Positions 25,257-34,503 of a DNA stretch of 64,000 nt are shown one piece after another (within the stretch, counting starts at the first letter, position 1; the number at the start of each line of letters is the position of its first letter). The stretch is from Acuticoccus sediminis. Lineage in GTDB: Bacteria; Pseudomonadota; Alphaproteobacteria; Rhizobiales; Amorphaceae. The position numbers and the translations under genes were made by a program. The stretch spans positions 992,001-1,056,000 of the forward strand of contig NZ_QHHQ01000001.1 of assembly GCF_003258595.1 (NCBI RefSeq). The letters run 5' to 3'. The notes beneath the pieces are model-generated. The model was not told the DNA's origin. It did no database searches and worked only from the letters and a program-made list of their open reading frames with translations.

Positions 25257-26176
25257 ATGAAGCGAGGCGTCCTGCCGCTCAATGCCCTGCGCGCCTTCGA
25301 GTCGACCGCGCGGCTCGGCCAGATGACACTGGCGGCGGACGAGCTGGGCGTCACCCACGGCGCCGTCAGCCGGCAGGTCCGGTCGCTGGAGGACGTCCTC
25401 GGCGTGGCGCTCTTCGAGGGGCCGCGCAACCATCTGACGCTCACCCCCGCGGGCCGCGAGCTCCATCCGGACCTCACGCGCGCCTTCGACCTCATCGATA
25501 GCGCCGTCACGCGGATCACCGAGCCCGACCGGCAGACGCTCGACGTCTCATGCCTCGGCACCTTCTCGATGCGCTGGCTGATCCCCCGCCTGTTCGACTT
25601 TCACGACACCCACCCGGCCATCGAGGTGCGCCTCACCACCGACGACATGCCGGTGGACTTCCGCCGCCAGCGCCTCGACGCCGCGGTGCGCGTGGGGACG
25701 GGACCGTGGCCCGGGGCTGTCGTCACGCCGCTGTTCGACGAGTTCGTGGGACCGGTGCTGAGCCCGAAGATCGCCCCGCCGGATGCCGCGCCCGGTGCGT
25801 CGTTCACCGCCATCTCGGGCCTGCCGCGGCTTCATACGCGGACACGGCTTGCGGCTTGGCCGGACTGGTGCGCGTGCGCGGGCGCGCCCCGCCGGAGGCC
25901 GGGGAGGGGCGGACCTACGAGCACTTCTACTTCATGCTGGAGGCGGCGACCGCGGGGCTGGGTGTCGCCATCGCCCCCGAGGTGCTGGTGCGCGACGACG
26001 TTGCCGCCGGCCGCCTCGTCGCCCCCTTCGGCTTCGTCGCCAGCGGCATGCGCTACGTCGCGCTGAACCCTGAAGGCTCCGGCGGGCGCGAGCGGCCATT
26101 CATTACCTGGCTGGCGGACCGGGCGAAGGCGGAGGACGCGCTCGCCCGCGAGCTCGCCGCCGCGACCGGCGCCTGA
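25257..26176 (+). pseudogene. LysR-family regulator (GcvA-like), broken by a one-base frameshift
   Basis: The N-terminal helix-turn-helix (LPLNALRAFESTARLGQMTLAADELGVTHGAVSRQVRSLED) and the first half of the effector domain are read from ATG 25257. After WPDWCACAGAP the frame is lost and continues in the -1 frame as PEAGEGRTYEHFYFMLEAATAGLGVAIAPEVL to a stop at 26176. The break lies at the C run near 25888-25893; adding one C restores a normal ~306-aa protein. As written, the first frame would end with about 60 foreign residues (stop 26066). This is either a true pseudogene or a base-calling error in a GC homopolymer. It is divergent from the EamA exporter. Confidence 0.8.
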
Positions 26177-26205
26177 GCCGGCCGGAGCGCCCGGACCGGT
26201 GCGCT

Positions 26206-27981
26206 CTATTCGGCGGTTTCGCGGGCGCCGGCGGCCTGGGCGAGCTCGCGGCGGCCGGCCTCGCGCTGGTCGCCGATGATCGAGTGCGCGGCGTCGCGCG
26301 GGAAACCGAGCGCGACGAGCGTCTCCTCGCCCATCTGCAGCGACGCCTCGAACGCTTCCAGGACCACCTCGTCGGCGCCCATCGCGTAGAGCTCGGAGGC
26401 GTTCGAGGTGTCACGGGCGCGAACGATCACCGGCACCGTCAGGCCCGCCTCGCGCACGAGGCGGACGACGTCGGCGTTCGCGGCGGGACTGTCCATGGTG
26501 AGGACGATGGCGCGCGCCGTGCCGATATGGGCGTTCTTCAGGACGTCGAGCCGGCGCACGTCGCCGAAGTAGACCGGCAGGTCCTTCTTGCGCGCGTGCG
26601 ACACGGCCTTCGCGTTCATCTCCAGCGCCACGTAGGGGATGCGCCGGGCATCGAGGAGCGCGCCGATCGACCGGCCGATGCGCCCGAAGCCCGCGACGAT
26701 GACGTGGTTGTCAGGTGCAGCGGCGGCGAGGTGCGCGGGCGCCGGGGCCTCGCGGGCGCTCGACGTGAAGCGCTCCGTCAGCCGCTGGATCAGCCCGGAG
26801 GAGGCGGTCGTCAGCGCCATCGCGACACCCGCCGACACCACGAGGAGCCGCGCCACGTCGGACGGTACCACCCCCAGCGCGTAGGCGAGGGAGAGGCCGA
26901 CCAGCGAGAACTCGCCGATCTGCGCCAGCATCAGCCCGCTCTCCAGCGCGACCGAGAAGGGCTGGCGGAAGAGGAGCGCGAGGACCGTGATGATGACCGC
27001 CTTGATGGCCGACACCGCGGCGATGATGGCGAGCAGGGTGAGCGGCTGGTCGACGACGATGCCCGGGTCGATCGTCATGCCGACCGAGAGGAAGAAGAGA
27101 CCGAGCAGCAGCCCCTTGAACGGCGCGATCTCCACCTCGAGCTGGTGCGAGAACTCGGTGTCGGCGAAGACGAGGCCGGCGAGGAAGGCGCCGAGCGCCA
27201 TCGACAGACCCGCCATCTGCGTCGCCTCGGCCGTCACCAGGATCACGAGGAGGGCGGCCGCGGTGAACATGTCGCGGTCCTGCCTGGCGCCGGTGAAGCG
27301 CAGCACCGGGGCGAGCACGCGCCGGCCGGCGAGCAGGATGGCCGTGATCATCACCGCCGCAAGGCCGAGGCTCGTCAGGAGGTGCAGCACGATGCTGGAC
27401 TCGCCCTCCGCCGCCATCGAGCCGATCACGAGGAGGACGGGGACGACGGCGATGTCCTGCATCAGGAGGATGGAGAACATCACCTGGCCGGACGGCGAGG
27501 CGAGGCGGCCGGCGCTGATGAGGAGCTGCACGACGATCGCCGTCGAGGAGAGGGCGAGCGCCGAGCCGACCGCGACGGCGGCCTCCAGCCCGAGCCCCGC
27601 CGCCTGCCCGGCGAAGGTGAGCGCGATGGCGGTGACGAGCACCTGCAGCCCGCCGAGCCCGAAGACGAGGCGCCGCATGGCCCACAGCCGCGGCGCGGAG
27701 AGCTCGAGTCCGATGAGGAACAGCAGGAAGACGACGCCGAGCTCGGCGATCTGCCGCACGCCCTCCGTGTCGGTGATCGTGAAGAAGGTGATCGGCACGC
27801 CCGACACGCTGTCGGCGAGCTGCACGATCCCGTAGGGGCCGACCGCGATGCCGGCGAGCAGGTAGCCGAGGATCGAGTTGATCCCGAGGCGCTGCAGGAT
27901 GGGAACGATGATGCCGCCCGCGACGAGGAAGATCGTTGCTTCCTTGAGATAGGGGACCGTGTGGGCCGCTTCGCCTTCCAT
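26206..27981 (-). CDS. Monovalent cation:proton antiporter-2, KefB/C type with RCK domain
   Basis: 591 aa from the ATG at MEGEAAHTVPYL. About twelve transmembrane segments form the CPA2 antiporter core (residues about 10-375; GVVFLLFLIGLELS, ALSSTAIVVQLL, FFLSVGMTIDPG, MLAQIGEFSLVGL). A TrkA-N/RCK domain follows (about 405-520), with nucleotide motif GFGRIGRSIGALL and a downstream acidic residue in VALEMN. It exchanges K+ (or Na+) for protons and probably senses NAD(H) or a related nucleotide. An upstream in-frame ATG adds 15 poorly conserved residues. It is divergent from trkH, so both sides of this region concern potassium movement. Confidence 0.9.
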   Translation of the reverse strand: MEGEAAHTVPYLKEATIFLVAGGIIVPILQRLGINSILGYLLAGIAVGPYGIVQLADSVSGVPITFFTITDTEGVRQIAELGVVFLLFLIGLELSAPRLWAMRRLVFGLGGLQVLVTAIALTFAGQAAGLGLEAAVAVGSALALSSTAIVVQLLISAGRLASPSGQVMFSILLMQDIAVVPVLLVIGSMAAEGESSIVLHLLTSLGLAAVMITAILLAGRRVLAPVLRFTGARQDRDMFTAAALLVILVTAEATQMAGLSMALGAFLAGLVFADTEFSHQLEVEIAPFKGLLLGLFFLSVGMTIDPGIVVDQPLTLLAIIAAVSAIKAVIITVLALLFRQPFSVALESGLMLAQIGEFSLVGLSLAYALGVVPSDVARLLVVSAGVAMALTTASSGLIQRLTERFTSSAREAPAPAHLAAAAPDNHVIVAGFGRIGRSIGALLDARRIPYVALEMNAKAVSHARKKDLPVYFGDVRRLDVLKNAHIGTARAIVLTMDSPAANADVVRLVREAGLTVPVIVRARDTSNASELYAMGADEVVLEAFEASLQMGEETLVALGFPRDAAHSIIGDQREAGRRELAQAAGARETAE

Positions 27982-28032
27982 TGCGCTTCCTGATTCTCGC
28001 TCCGGATCGCCTTTGCAATAGAACACTTACGT

Positions 28033-28060
28033 CATTGAAGGGGCATTTGTCCCATCAATG
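28033..28060. promoter_or_regulatory. Inverted repeat in the kefB/trkH divergent promoter region
   Basis: CATTGA-a-GGG ... CCC-a-TCAATG, arms of nine matched bases with one unpaired base each, 52 bases upstream of the antiporter ATG. A likely operator by symmetry and position. Confidence 0.4.
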
Positions 28061-28108
28061 CGGCGGCCCGGGAGCGCGATCGTGACCCCGCAGTCGCCCG
28101 GAGTCATT

Positions 28109-28124
28109 GTGACCTCTCGGTCAC
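28109..28124. promoter_or_regulatory. GTGACC-tctc-GGTCAC inverted repeat before trkH
   Basis: Perfect 6-bp arms with a 4-base spacer, 112 bases upstream of the trkH start. A possible second operator in the kefB/trkH gap. Confidence 0.3.
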
Positions 28125-28235
28125 GGACCGTCGCCGATTTGGTCGAGGACACTGTGCCGGCTTTTAACCGCCAGTCCCTTGGTCTATCGGCACGAACCCG
28201 ACCCCCCGTGACGCGAGAGAGAGGCAGGGCCGCAT

Positions 28236-29741
28236 GTGGCGCAGCTGAGCGGACGGAACGAGCGGCGATATCATCACGTCCCCCGTGGGGTGCTTCATCT
28301 GCGCCCGGCTCTTTATATCGCCAGCTATTTTGGCATCGTCCTGGCGCTCGCCATGGTGATTCCGGCGCTCGTCGACCTCGCTGACGGCGAGCCGACGTGG
28401 AGCGTGTTCGCCGTCTCCGCGGGCGGTGTCTTCTGCGTGTCGGTGCTGGGCGTGGTGTCGCTGCGCGAGCCGATGCCGAACTTCACGCCGCGCTTCGGCT
28501 TCCTGCTCACCAGCGTCATCTGGGGCACGACCAGCGTCGTCGCGGCGGTGCCGTTCTGGCTGTCCTCGCTGCCGATCACCCCGGCGGGCGGCTTCTTCGA
28601 GGCGGTCAGCGGCCTGACCACCACCGGCGCCACGGTCTTGTCCGAGCTCGACGCCCTGCAGCGCTCGTTCCTGCTCTGGCGGGCGATGACGCAGTGGCTC
28701 GGCGGCATCGGCATCGTCGCCATCGGCCTCTTCCTGTTCCCGTTCCTCAGGATCGGCGGCATGCAGGTGTTCCGCACGGAGAGCTCGGACCGCTCCGACA
28801 AGGCGCTGCCGCGGCTCGTCTCGGTGACGCGGGCGCTGTGCTTCATCTACTTCCTGATCTCGCTCGCCTGCGCGATCGTCTACGCCGCCCTCGGCATGAG
28901 CGTGTTCGACGCGATCTGCCACGCGATGACGACGATCTCGACCGGCGGCTTCTCCAACCACGACCGGTCGTTCGGCTTCTTCCAGAACTCGCAGCTCCTG
29001 TGGGCGGCGGTGTTCTTCATGGTGCTGGGCGCGCTGCCCTTCGTCCTCTACGTCGAGGTGCTGGTGCGCGGGCGCATCGGCAACATCTGGAAGGACTGGC
29101 AGGTGCGCACCTTCATCACCGGCGTGGTGACGGTGACGATCGCGCTGACGATCTGGCTGGACCAGACGCGCAACATCAACGTCGGCGACGCGCTCACCCA
29201 GGCGGCGTTCAACGTCGTCTCGGTCGTGACGACGACCGGCTATGCCTCGGACGACTATGCCGTGTGGGGCCCGTTCGCGTATGGCATCTTCTTCATCCTG
29301 ACGTTCATCGGCGGCGCGTCGGGTTCCACGACGGGCGGCATCAAAGTATATCGTTTCATCATCGTGTTTCAGGCGTTGCGGCGGGCGTTCACGCGCCTCG
29401 TTTATCCGCACGCCATGCAGCCGCTACGCTTCGGCGACCGGATCATCGAGCAGGACGTGTACGACTCGGTGATTATCTACTGTATTGCATTCTTTCTGGT
29501 ATATGGTTTAGCGATCCTTGCACTCTCGCTCGCCGGCCAAGACTTCATCACCGCGTTGACCGGTGCGCTGACCGCGCTCACAAACGTGGGGCCGGGTCTG
29601 GGAGAGACGATCGGTCCGGCCGGTAACTTCGCTCCGCTGGGCGAGTTCGAGCTGTGGCTCCTGTCATTCGTCATGATCCTCGGCCGGCTCGAGATCATGA
29701 CCGTATTGATTTTGTTCACGCCGGTGTTCTGGAGGGACTGA
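28236..29741 (+). CDS. trkH: TrkH-family potassium uptake protein
   Basis: 501-aa integral membrane K+ translocation subunit. Four pore-loop filters are recognisable: TTTGAT (about 130), STGGFS (about 240), TTTGYA (about 330) and NVGPGLG (about 450), with the conserved GGASGSTTGGIK between loops 3 and 4. TrkH normally works with cytosolic TrkA; no trkA is in the window, though the divergent antiporter has an RCK domain. The start is a GTG; the first membrane segment begins at about residue 25. The TGA stop overlaps the ATG of the next gene by one base, implying coupled translation with metZ. Confidence 0.9.
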   Translation: MAQLSGRNERRYHHVPRGVLHLRPALYIASYFGIVLALAMVIPALVDLADGEPTWSVFAVSAGGVFCVSVLGVVSLREPMPNFTPRFGFLLTSVIWGTTSVVAAVPFWLSSLPITPAGGFFEAVSGLTTTGATVLSELDALQRSFLLWRAMTQWLGGIGIVAIGLFLFPFLRIGGMQVFRTESSDRSDKALPRLVSVTRALCFIYFLISLACAIVYAALGMSVFDAICHAMTTISTGGFSNHDRSFGFFQNSQLLWAAVFFMVLGALPFVLYVEVLVRGRIGNIWKDWQVRTFITGVVTVTIALTIWLDQTRNINVGDALTQAAFNVVSVVTTTGYASDDYAVWGPFAYGIFFILTFIGGASGSTTGGIKVYRFIIVFQALRRAFTRLVYPHAMQPLRFGDRIIEQDVYDSVIIYCIAFFLVYGLAILALSLAGQDFITALTGALTALTNVGPGLGETIGPAGNFAPLGEFELWLLSFVMILGRLEIMTVLILFTPVFWRD

Positions 29742-30952
29742 TGTCTGACGATTGGGCTTTGGCCACGCGCCTCGTGCACGAGGGCGGGATGCGCTCCCAG
29801 TTCGGCGAGACCTCCGAGGCGATGTTTCTGACCCAGGGCTTCGTCTACAAGACGGCGGAGGAGGCGGCCGCCCGCTTCGCCGGCGAGGCGGAGGGGTTCG
29901 TCTATTCGCGCTACGGCAACCCGACGGTCGCGATGTTCGAGAGCCGCATGGCCGCGCTCGAGGGCGCCGAGGCCTGCCGCGCGACGTCGTCCGGCATGTC
30001 GGCGGTGACCGCCGCGCTGACGGCCGCGCTGAAGGCGGGCGACCATATCGTCGCCGCGGCGGCGCTGTTCGGCGGCTGCCGCTACGTGGTCGAGACCTAT
30101 CTGCCGCGCTTCGGCGTCGAGGCGACGCTGGTCGACGGGACCGACCTCGCCGCCTGGGAGGCGGCGGTGAAGCCCAACACCAAGGCCTTCTTCATGGAGA
30201 GCCCGACCAACCCGACGCTGGCCCTCGTTGACATCGCGGGCGTCGCCGGGATCCGTGACGCCAGGGCGCCCGAGGCGCTGGTCGTCGTCGACAACGTGTT
30301 CGCGACGGCGCTGTGGCAGAGCCCGCTGAAGCTCGGCGCGGACCTCGTCGTCTATTCGGCGACCAAGCACATCGACGGGCAGGGGCGCTGTCTCGGCGGG
30401 GCGATCCTCGGCCGCGAGGAATGGATCAAGGACAACCTCGACATCATCCTGCGCCAGACCGGCCCGGCGATGAGCCCGTTCAACGCGTGGGTCCTCCTGA
30501 AGTCGCTGGAGACCCTGCCTCTGCGCATCCGGGCCCAGACCGAGACCGCCGCCAGGCTCGCCGACGCGCTGGCGACGCACGATGCGGTAAAGCGGGTCAT
30601 CTACCCGGGGCGCGACGACCACCCGCAGGCCGAGCTCGCGCGGCGGCAGATGACCGGGGGCTCCACCCTGCTGGCGTTCTCGATCGCCGGCGGACGGGAG
30701 GAGGCCTTCCGCGTCTCCAACGCGCTGCGTCTGATCAAGCTGTCCAACAACCTCGGCGACGCCAAGAGCCTGCTGACGCATCCGGCGACGACGACGCACA
30801 AGAACCTCGCCCCCGAGGCACGCCTCGCGCTCGGCATCGACGACGGCCTCCTGCGCCTCTCCGTCGGCCTCGAGGACGCGGACGACCTGATCGCCGACCT
30901 CACCCAGGCGCTCGACCAGGCGAGGTCAGGCGGACGCCTCGCCGGCGAGTAG
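29741..30952 (+). CDS. metZ: O-succinylhomoserine sulfhydrylase (Cys/Met PLP family)
   Basis: 403 aa, normal length. PLP-dependent enzyme that makes homocysteine from O-succinylhomoserine and sulfide in methionine synthesis. The PLP lysine is in YSATKHIDGQGR (about residue 207); substrate and PLP contacts include YSRYGNPTVAMFE, MESPTNPTLALVDI and the C-terminal SLG-type loop SNNLGDAKSLLTHPATTTHKNL, all typical of MetZ. Other members of the family (cystathionine gamma-synthase, methionine gamma-lyase) are possible but less likely. It is coupled to trkH by a 1-base overlap, an unusual partner. Confidence 0.88.
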   Translation: MSDDWALATRLVHEGGMRSQFGETSEAMFLTQGFVYKTAEEAAARFAGEAEGFVYSRYGNPTVAMFESRMAALEGAEACRATSSGMSAVTAALTAALKAGDHIVAAAALFGGCRYVVETYLPRFGVEATLVDGTDLAAWEAAVKPNTKAFFMESPTNPTLALVDIAGVAGIRDARAPEALVVVDNVFATALWQSPLKLGADLVVYSATKHIDGQGRCLGGAILGREEWIKDNLDIILRQTGPAMSPFNAWVLLKSLETLPLRIRAQTETAARLADALATHDAVKRVIYPGRDDHPQAELARRQMTGGSTLLAFSIAGGREEAFRVSNALRLIKLSNNLGDAKSLLTHPATTTHKNLAPEARLALGIDDGLLRLSVGLEDADDLIADLTQALDQARSGGRLAGE

Positions 30953-31531
30953 ACGAACCGGCGGTCCTGCCCGGATCCGTCCCGGCGGGACTCCGCGCTG
31001 CCCCCCGCCCTGCGGGACCGCGCCGCACGAGCGACTCCTCACCCATCCCCGCGCCGGACAGTCCGGCGATGTGCCCGTCCGTGCGGCCTCCGGAGCTGCG
31101 TGTCCGCATGGCCGGGCGCCGTTCGCTCGCGCCGGGCGAGAATACCCCTGCGTCTTTCTATTTCGGGATGTGCGTCGTCCCGGATTGCAGCATCCGGCCG
31201 GTCCTGCGGCAGAATTACACGCGGTGATGGTTAATCGTGCCGTAATTTATCGAGTCGACCGTTCGGCCCGGTTCCGCGCCGGATTGCATACGGTTTCGCC
31301 AGCATTCTCGGGCTGTTGCGAGGCTTGCCAGGGGGAGGAGACATGCGGGTGCAGCCCTGCTCCGAACGGGTCGTATCCTTCACAAGGCTGCGAGGGAACT
31401 CTATCTGGGCAGAGGGCCGGGCCGAAAGGTGCGGTTCTTCCACCGCCGGCTCGCGGCTGGACGGAATTCGCCGCCGGCACGCTTGGGTCGGCTTTCGGGG
31501 GCGCGGCCACGCGCTCGTTTAGGATACCTCA
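30953..31531. other. 579-base gap before the DUF475 gene
   Basis: No convincing gene on either strand. A GTCCC-ggc-GGGAC hairpin lies soon after metZ. The last 300 bases are GC-rich with several short inverted repeats and probably form a leader for the DUF475 gene. I looked for a manganese (yybP-ykoY) riboswitch, common before TerC-type genes, and did not find its conserved loops. Confidence 0.4.
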
Positions 31532-32587
31532 ATGACCGCGACAGTGCGATATTTCGGCTGGCCCCTCGGGCTGACTATCCTCGGGCTCATTCTCGCTTTC
31601 GCGGTCGGGTATGCGTCCACGGGCACGCTGTCGGGTGGTCTGTCCTTCCTCGCCATCGGTATCGTCCTCGCGGCTCTCGAAATCTCGCTCTCGTTCGACA
31701 ACGCCATCGTCAATGCCAACAAGCTGAAGTCGATGGACCCCAAGTGGCAGCACCGCTTCCTGACCTGGGGCATCGTCATCGCCGTCTTCGGCATGCGCGT
31801 GATCTTCCCGCTGGCGGTGGTGGCCATCGCCGCGCACATCGGCCCGATCGAGGCGATCGTCCTCGCGGCCAGCAAGCCGGCTGAATACGCAGCCATCATG
31901 AACGACGCGCACCTCGCGATCGCCGCGTTCGGCGGCACCTTCCTGATGATGGTCGCGCTCACCTACTTCATCGACGAGGAGAAGGAGGTCGACTGGGTGC
32001 ATGCGGTCGAGCACCGGCTGCGCCGCTGCGCGTCGATCCGCGGCCTCGAGATGGCGTTCGTCCTGCTCCTCGCCCTCGTCATCTCCGAGGCGCAGCCGGA
32101 AGTGGACGAGATGACGTTCCTCTTCAGCGCCGTGTGCGGCCTCGTCACCTTTTCGGCGGTCGACATCCTCGGCCGCGTGCTCGACGCCACCAGCCAGGTG
32201 CAGGGCGCCGTGGTGCGCGGCGGCATCGGCGCCTTCCTCTACCTCGAGGTTCTCGACGCCTCGTTCTCGTTCGACGGCGTCGTCGGTGCCTTCGCACTGA
32301 CGCAGAACCTCTTCCTGATCGCCATCGGCCTCGGCATCGGCGCCCTCTACGTGCGCTCCATGACGATCATGCTCGTCGAGCGCGGCACCCTCGCCCAGTT
32401 CCGCTACCTGGAGCACGGCGCGTTCTACTCGATCCTGGTGCTGTCGGTGATCATGTACGCGCAGTCGATGGTGCACGTGCCGGAGTTCATCACCGGCCTG
32501 CTCGGCGCCTCGTTCATCATTCTGGCGCTGTGGTCGTCGATCCAGTACAACAAGCGGGCCGAGGCTCACGAGGGCACTCACGCCTGA
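31532..32587 (+). CDS. DUF475 family TerC-like integral membrane protein
   Basis: 351 aa with about nine membrane segments. The two acidic motifs of the family, SFDNAIVNANKL (about residue 52) and DASFSFDGVVGAF (about 245), occupy equivalent places in the two halves, as in TerC/MntP-like metal transporters. DUF475 proteins are related to TerC (tellurium resistance, and in other bacteria manganese export), but their own substrate is not established. The start has no clear Shine-Dalgarno; the upstream 300-base leader may carry its control. Confidence 0.85.
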   Translation: MTATVRYFGWPLGLTILGLILAFAVGYASTGTLSGGLSFLAIGIVLAALEISLSFDNAIVNANKLKSMDPKWQHRFLTWGIVIAVFGMRVIFPLAVVAIAAHIGPIEAIVLAASKPAEYAAIMNDAHLAIAAFGGTFLMMVALTYFIDEEKEVDWVHAVEHRLRRCASIRGLEMAFVLLLALVISEAQPEVDEMTFLFSAVCGLVTFSAVDILGRVLDATSQVQGAVVRGGIGAFLYLEVLDASFSFDGVVGAFALTQNLFLIAIGLGIGALYVRSMTIMLVERGTLAQFRYLEHGAFYSILVLSVIMYAQSMVHVPEFITGLLGASFIILALWSSIQYNKRAEAHEGTHA

Positions 32588-32605
32588 GCCGCCTGCCGGG
32601 CGGGT

Positions 32606-33655
32606 GTGTGCGACGCCCGGGCCGGCATCCGCCAGCCCCGCCGCAGCGACCGACCACCGCCCGTGCCCCCACCTGATCCCGCCGCCCAGCATCAGGCCTA
32701 CCTCGATTATCAGAGCCGCCGGCCGGAGCCGGTACGGACGCCCGTCGTCGAGACGCTCCGCAACGCGACGGTGACCGGCATCGCCAGGACGTCGAGGAGC
32801 CCCGAGGGCGTCGACATCCAGGACAGCGGCGTCTACGCGGCCGACGGGGCGCTCTGTCCCCTCGGCCTGCACCGCGCCTGCAACATCTCCAAGGACAACG
32901 TCGCGCCGGACCCGCTGCCGCAGGCGCGGCGCGCCACGGAGGCCGCCGTCCCGGGCCGGCACCTCTTCTGCGGCCTCCTCGGCCCGCACTTCGGCCACTT
33001 CCTGATCGAGAGCCTCGGGCGGCTGTGGGCGGCGGACGAGCTTGCCGGGGACGTCCGGTCCCTCGTCTTCATCGTCGCGCACGGCCCCGGGCGCACGCCG
33101 CTCGACGACTTCGCGAGCGACGTCCTCGCCGCGCTCGGCCTGACGCTGCCGGTCCGCTCCGTGGGCCGGCCGGAGGTGTTCGAGGAGCTCGTCGTGCCGA
33201 GCCAGCTCTTCGGCTTCCACCTGCGCGCCGGGCACCCCCGGTTCCACCGCTTCGTCCATGCCCGGCTGCGCGACCCCGCCGCGGCGGGTGCCAGGCGGCT
33301 CTACGTGTCGCGCGGGCTGATCGGCGACATCCCCGGTGAGGCGGCGCTCGAGGCGCTGCTCGGGGCGCACGGCTTCCGCATCGTCCACCCCGAGACGATG
33401 ACATTCGCCGAGCAGATCGCGGCCTACAATGCCGCCGAGACGATCCTTGCGGCCGAAGGCTCCGCCGTCCACGTCATCGGCCTTGTCGCCCGCGAGGATC
33501 AGCGGATCGGTGTCATCAAGCGCCGGTCCGGGCCGTTCGCCATGGGCATGGACCAGATCCGGGGCTTCTCGGGCCGCGCCGGGGTGCGGATCGAGCCCGA
33601 CGACGATGCGTCGGTGATGGCGAGGCGTCTGGCGGCCGCGGGATTTCTGGTTTAG
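32606..33655 (+). CDS. Glycosyltransferase family 61-like protein
   Basis: 349 aa as listed from a GTG; a second GTG at 32663 fits better with where similarity begins, so the start is uncertain. Family features: GLLGPHFGHFLIESLGRLW near residue 120, RRLYVSRG (about 230), GFRIVHPETMTFAEQIAAYNAAETILAAEGSAVH (about 255-288). GT61 (DUF563) enzymes transfer pentoses or similar sugars, in bacteria mostly to capsule or lipopolysaccharide. No signal peptide. It follows the DUF475 gene by 18 bases, probably cotranscribed by chance of position; no other surface-sugar gene is close. Confidence 0.75.
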   Translation: MCDARAGIRQPRRSDRPPPVPPPDPAAQHQAYLDYQSRRPEPVRTPVVETLRNATVTGIARTSRSPEGVDIQDSGVYAADGALCPLGLHRACNISKDNVAPDPLPQARRATEAAVPGRHLFCGLLGPHFGHFLIESLGRLWAADELAGDVRSLVFIVAHGPGRTPLDDFASDVLAALGLTLPVRSVGRPEVFEELVVPSQLFGFHLRAGHPRFHRFVHARLRDPAAAGARRLYVSRGLIGDIPGEAALEALLGAHGFRIVHPETMTFAEQIAAYNAAETILAAEGSAVHVIGLVAREDQRIGVIKRRSGPFAMGMDQIRGFSGRAGVRIEPDDDASVMARRLAAAGFLV

Positions 33656-33821
33656 GTATGATGTAATACCTGTTGAATTTCCGATTATTGCCCAAGTGGT
33701 CCAAAATTTGTCGGTTTCGACGCCCGGTTTGCCGCTTTGCGGGACATTCCGACTAATATATCTTCCGTCATTTACTGAATCAGGCCGCCTTGGCGACGAC
33801 GCGGGTCGCCAGTGAGGATCG

Positions 33822-34502
33822 ATGAACTTTACAGCCAACGCCTGGGTCCGGACGGAGGCGGCCTTCGCCGCGATCCGCGAGACGGAGTTCATCACCGAGC
33901 TTGCCGACGGCTCGCTCGATCGCCCGACGTTCGAGCACTATCTGGTCCAGGACGCGCACTTCATCGCCGGTCTCGACCGTGCGCTGGCGATTGCCGCGGC
34001 CAAGATGCCGCGACGCCCGACCCTGGTGCAGTTCACCGACGCGGCCGCCAAGGTGATGAATGCCGAGCACGCCCTGCAGGGACACGTCTTCCGGCACTGG
34101 GCCATCGATTCCAACACCTTCGCGCAGACGCCGATCGCTCCGGCATGCACCCACTACGTCTCGTTCATTATCGCCGCCGCCGACGCCGAGTCGAACGAGG
34201 TGCTGATGGCGACCATCCTCCCCTCGCTCTGGCTCTACGCCGAGCTGGGGCGCGATCTCGGCCGCCGGCCCGTCGCGGACAATCCGTATCAGGTCTGGAT
34301 CGACACCTACTCCAGCCCGCTCTACCAGTCCTCGATCGCCGAGATGCTGGCGGCGGTCGACGCCGCTGCCGCCAGGGCGAGCGACCCGGTGCGGGAGGAG
34401 ATGATGGCGAGCTACCTCGCGGCGGTCCAGATCGAGTGCGCCTTCTGGGACGCCGCGTTCCGGCAGCAGCCGCTGGCGGTCATCAGGAGGCGCTCGGCCT
34501 GA
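33822..34502 (+). CDS. tenA: TenA family thiaminase II / aminopyrimidine aminohydrolase
   Basis: 226 aa, all-helical TenA fold. TenA hydrolyses aminopyrimidine breakdown products of thiamine for salvage. The catalytic cysteine is in APACTHY (about residue 109) and the conserved C-terminal glutamate in IECAFWDAAF (about 208); other signatures are FEHYLVQDAHFIAGLDRALAIAAAK and LPSLWLYAELGRDL. A GAGG box lies ahead of the ATG. The AT-rich 166 bases upstream probably hold the promoter; I see no TPP riboswitch there. A CPBP protease gene follows after one base, so the two form an operon. Confidence 0.85.
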   Translation: MNFTANAWVRTEAAFAAIRETEFITELADGSLDRPTFEHYLVQDAHFIAGLDRALAIAAAKMPRRPTLVQFTDAAAKVMNAEHALQGHVFRHWAIDSNTFAQTPIAPACTHYVSFIIAAADAESNEVLMATILPSLWLYAELGRDLGRRPVADNPYQVWIDTYSSPLYQSSIAEMLAAVDAAAARASDPVREEMMASYLAAVQIECAFWDAAFRQQPLAVIRRRSA

Positions 34503-34503
34503 C

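Noticed and set aside
31230-31531. Possible yybP-ykoY manganese riboswitch before the TerC-like gene
   Set aside because: A GGGGGAGGAG string is present but the other conserved loops are not.
31071-31535. 154-aa open frame in the gap before DUF475
   Set aside because: No family resemblance, atypical codon use and it overlaps the DUF475 start; more likely leader DNA.
33656-33821. Possible TPP riboswitch before tenA
   Set aside because: The conserved CTGAGA and ACCTGATCTGG-type elements are absent.
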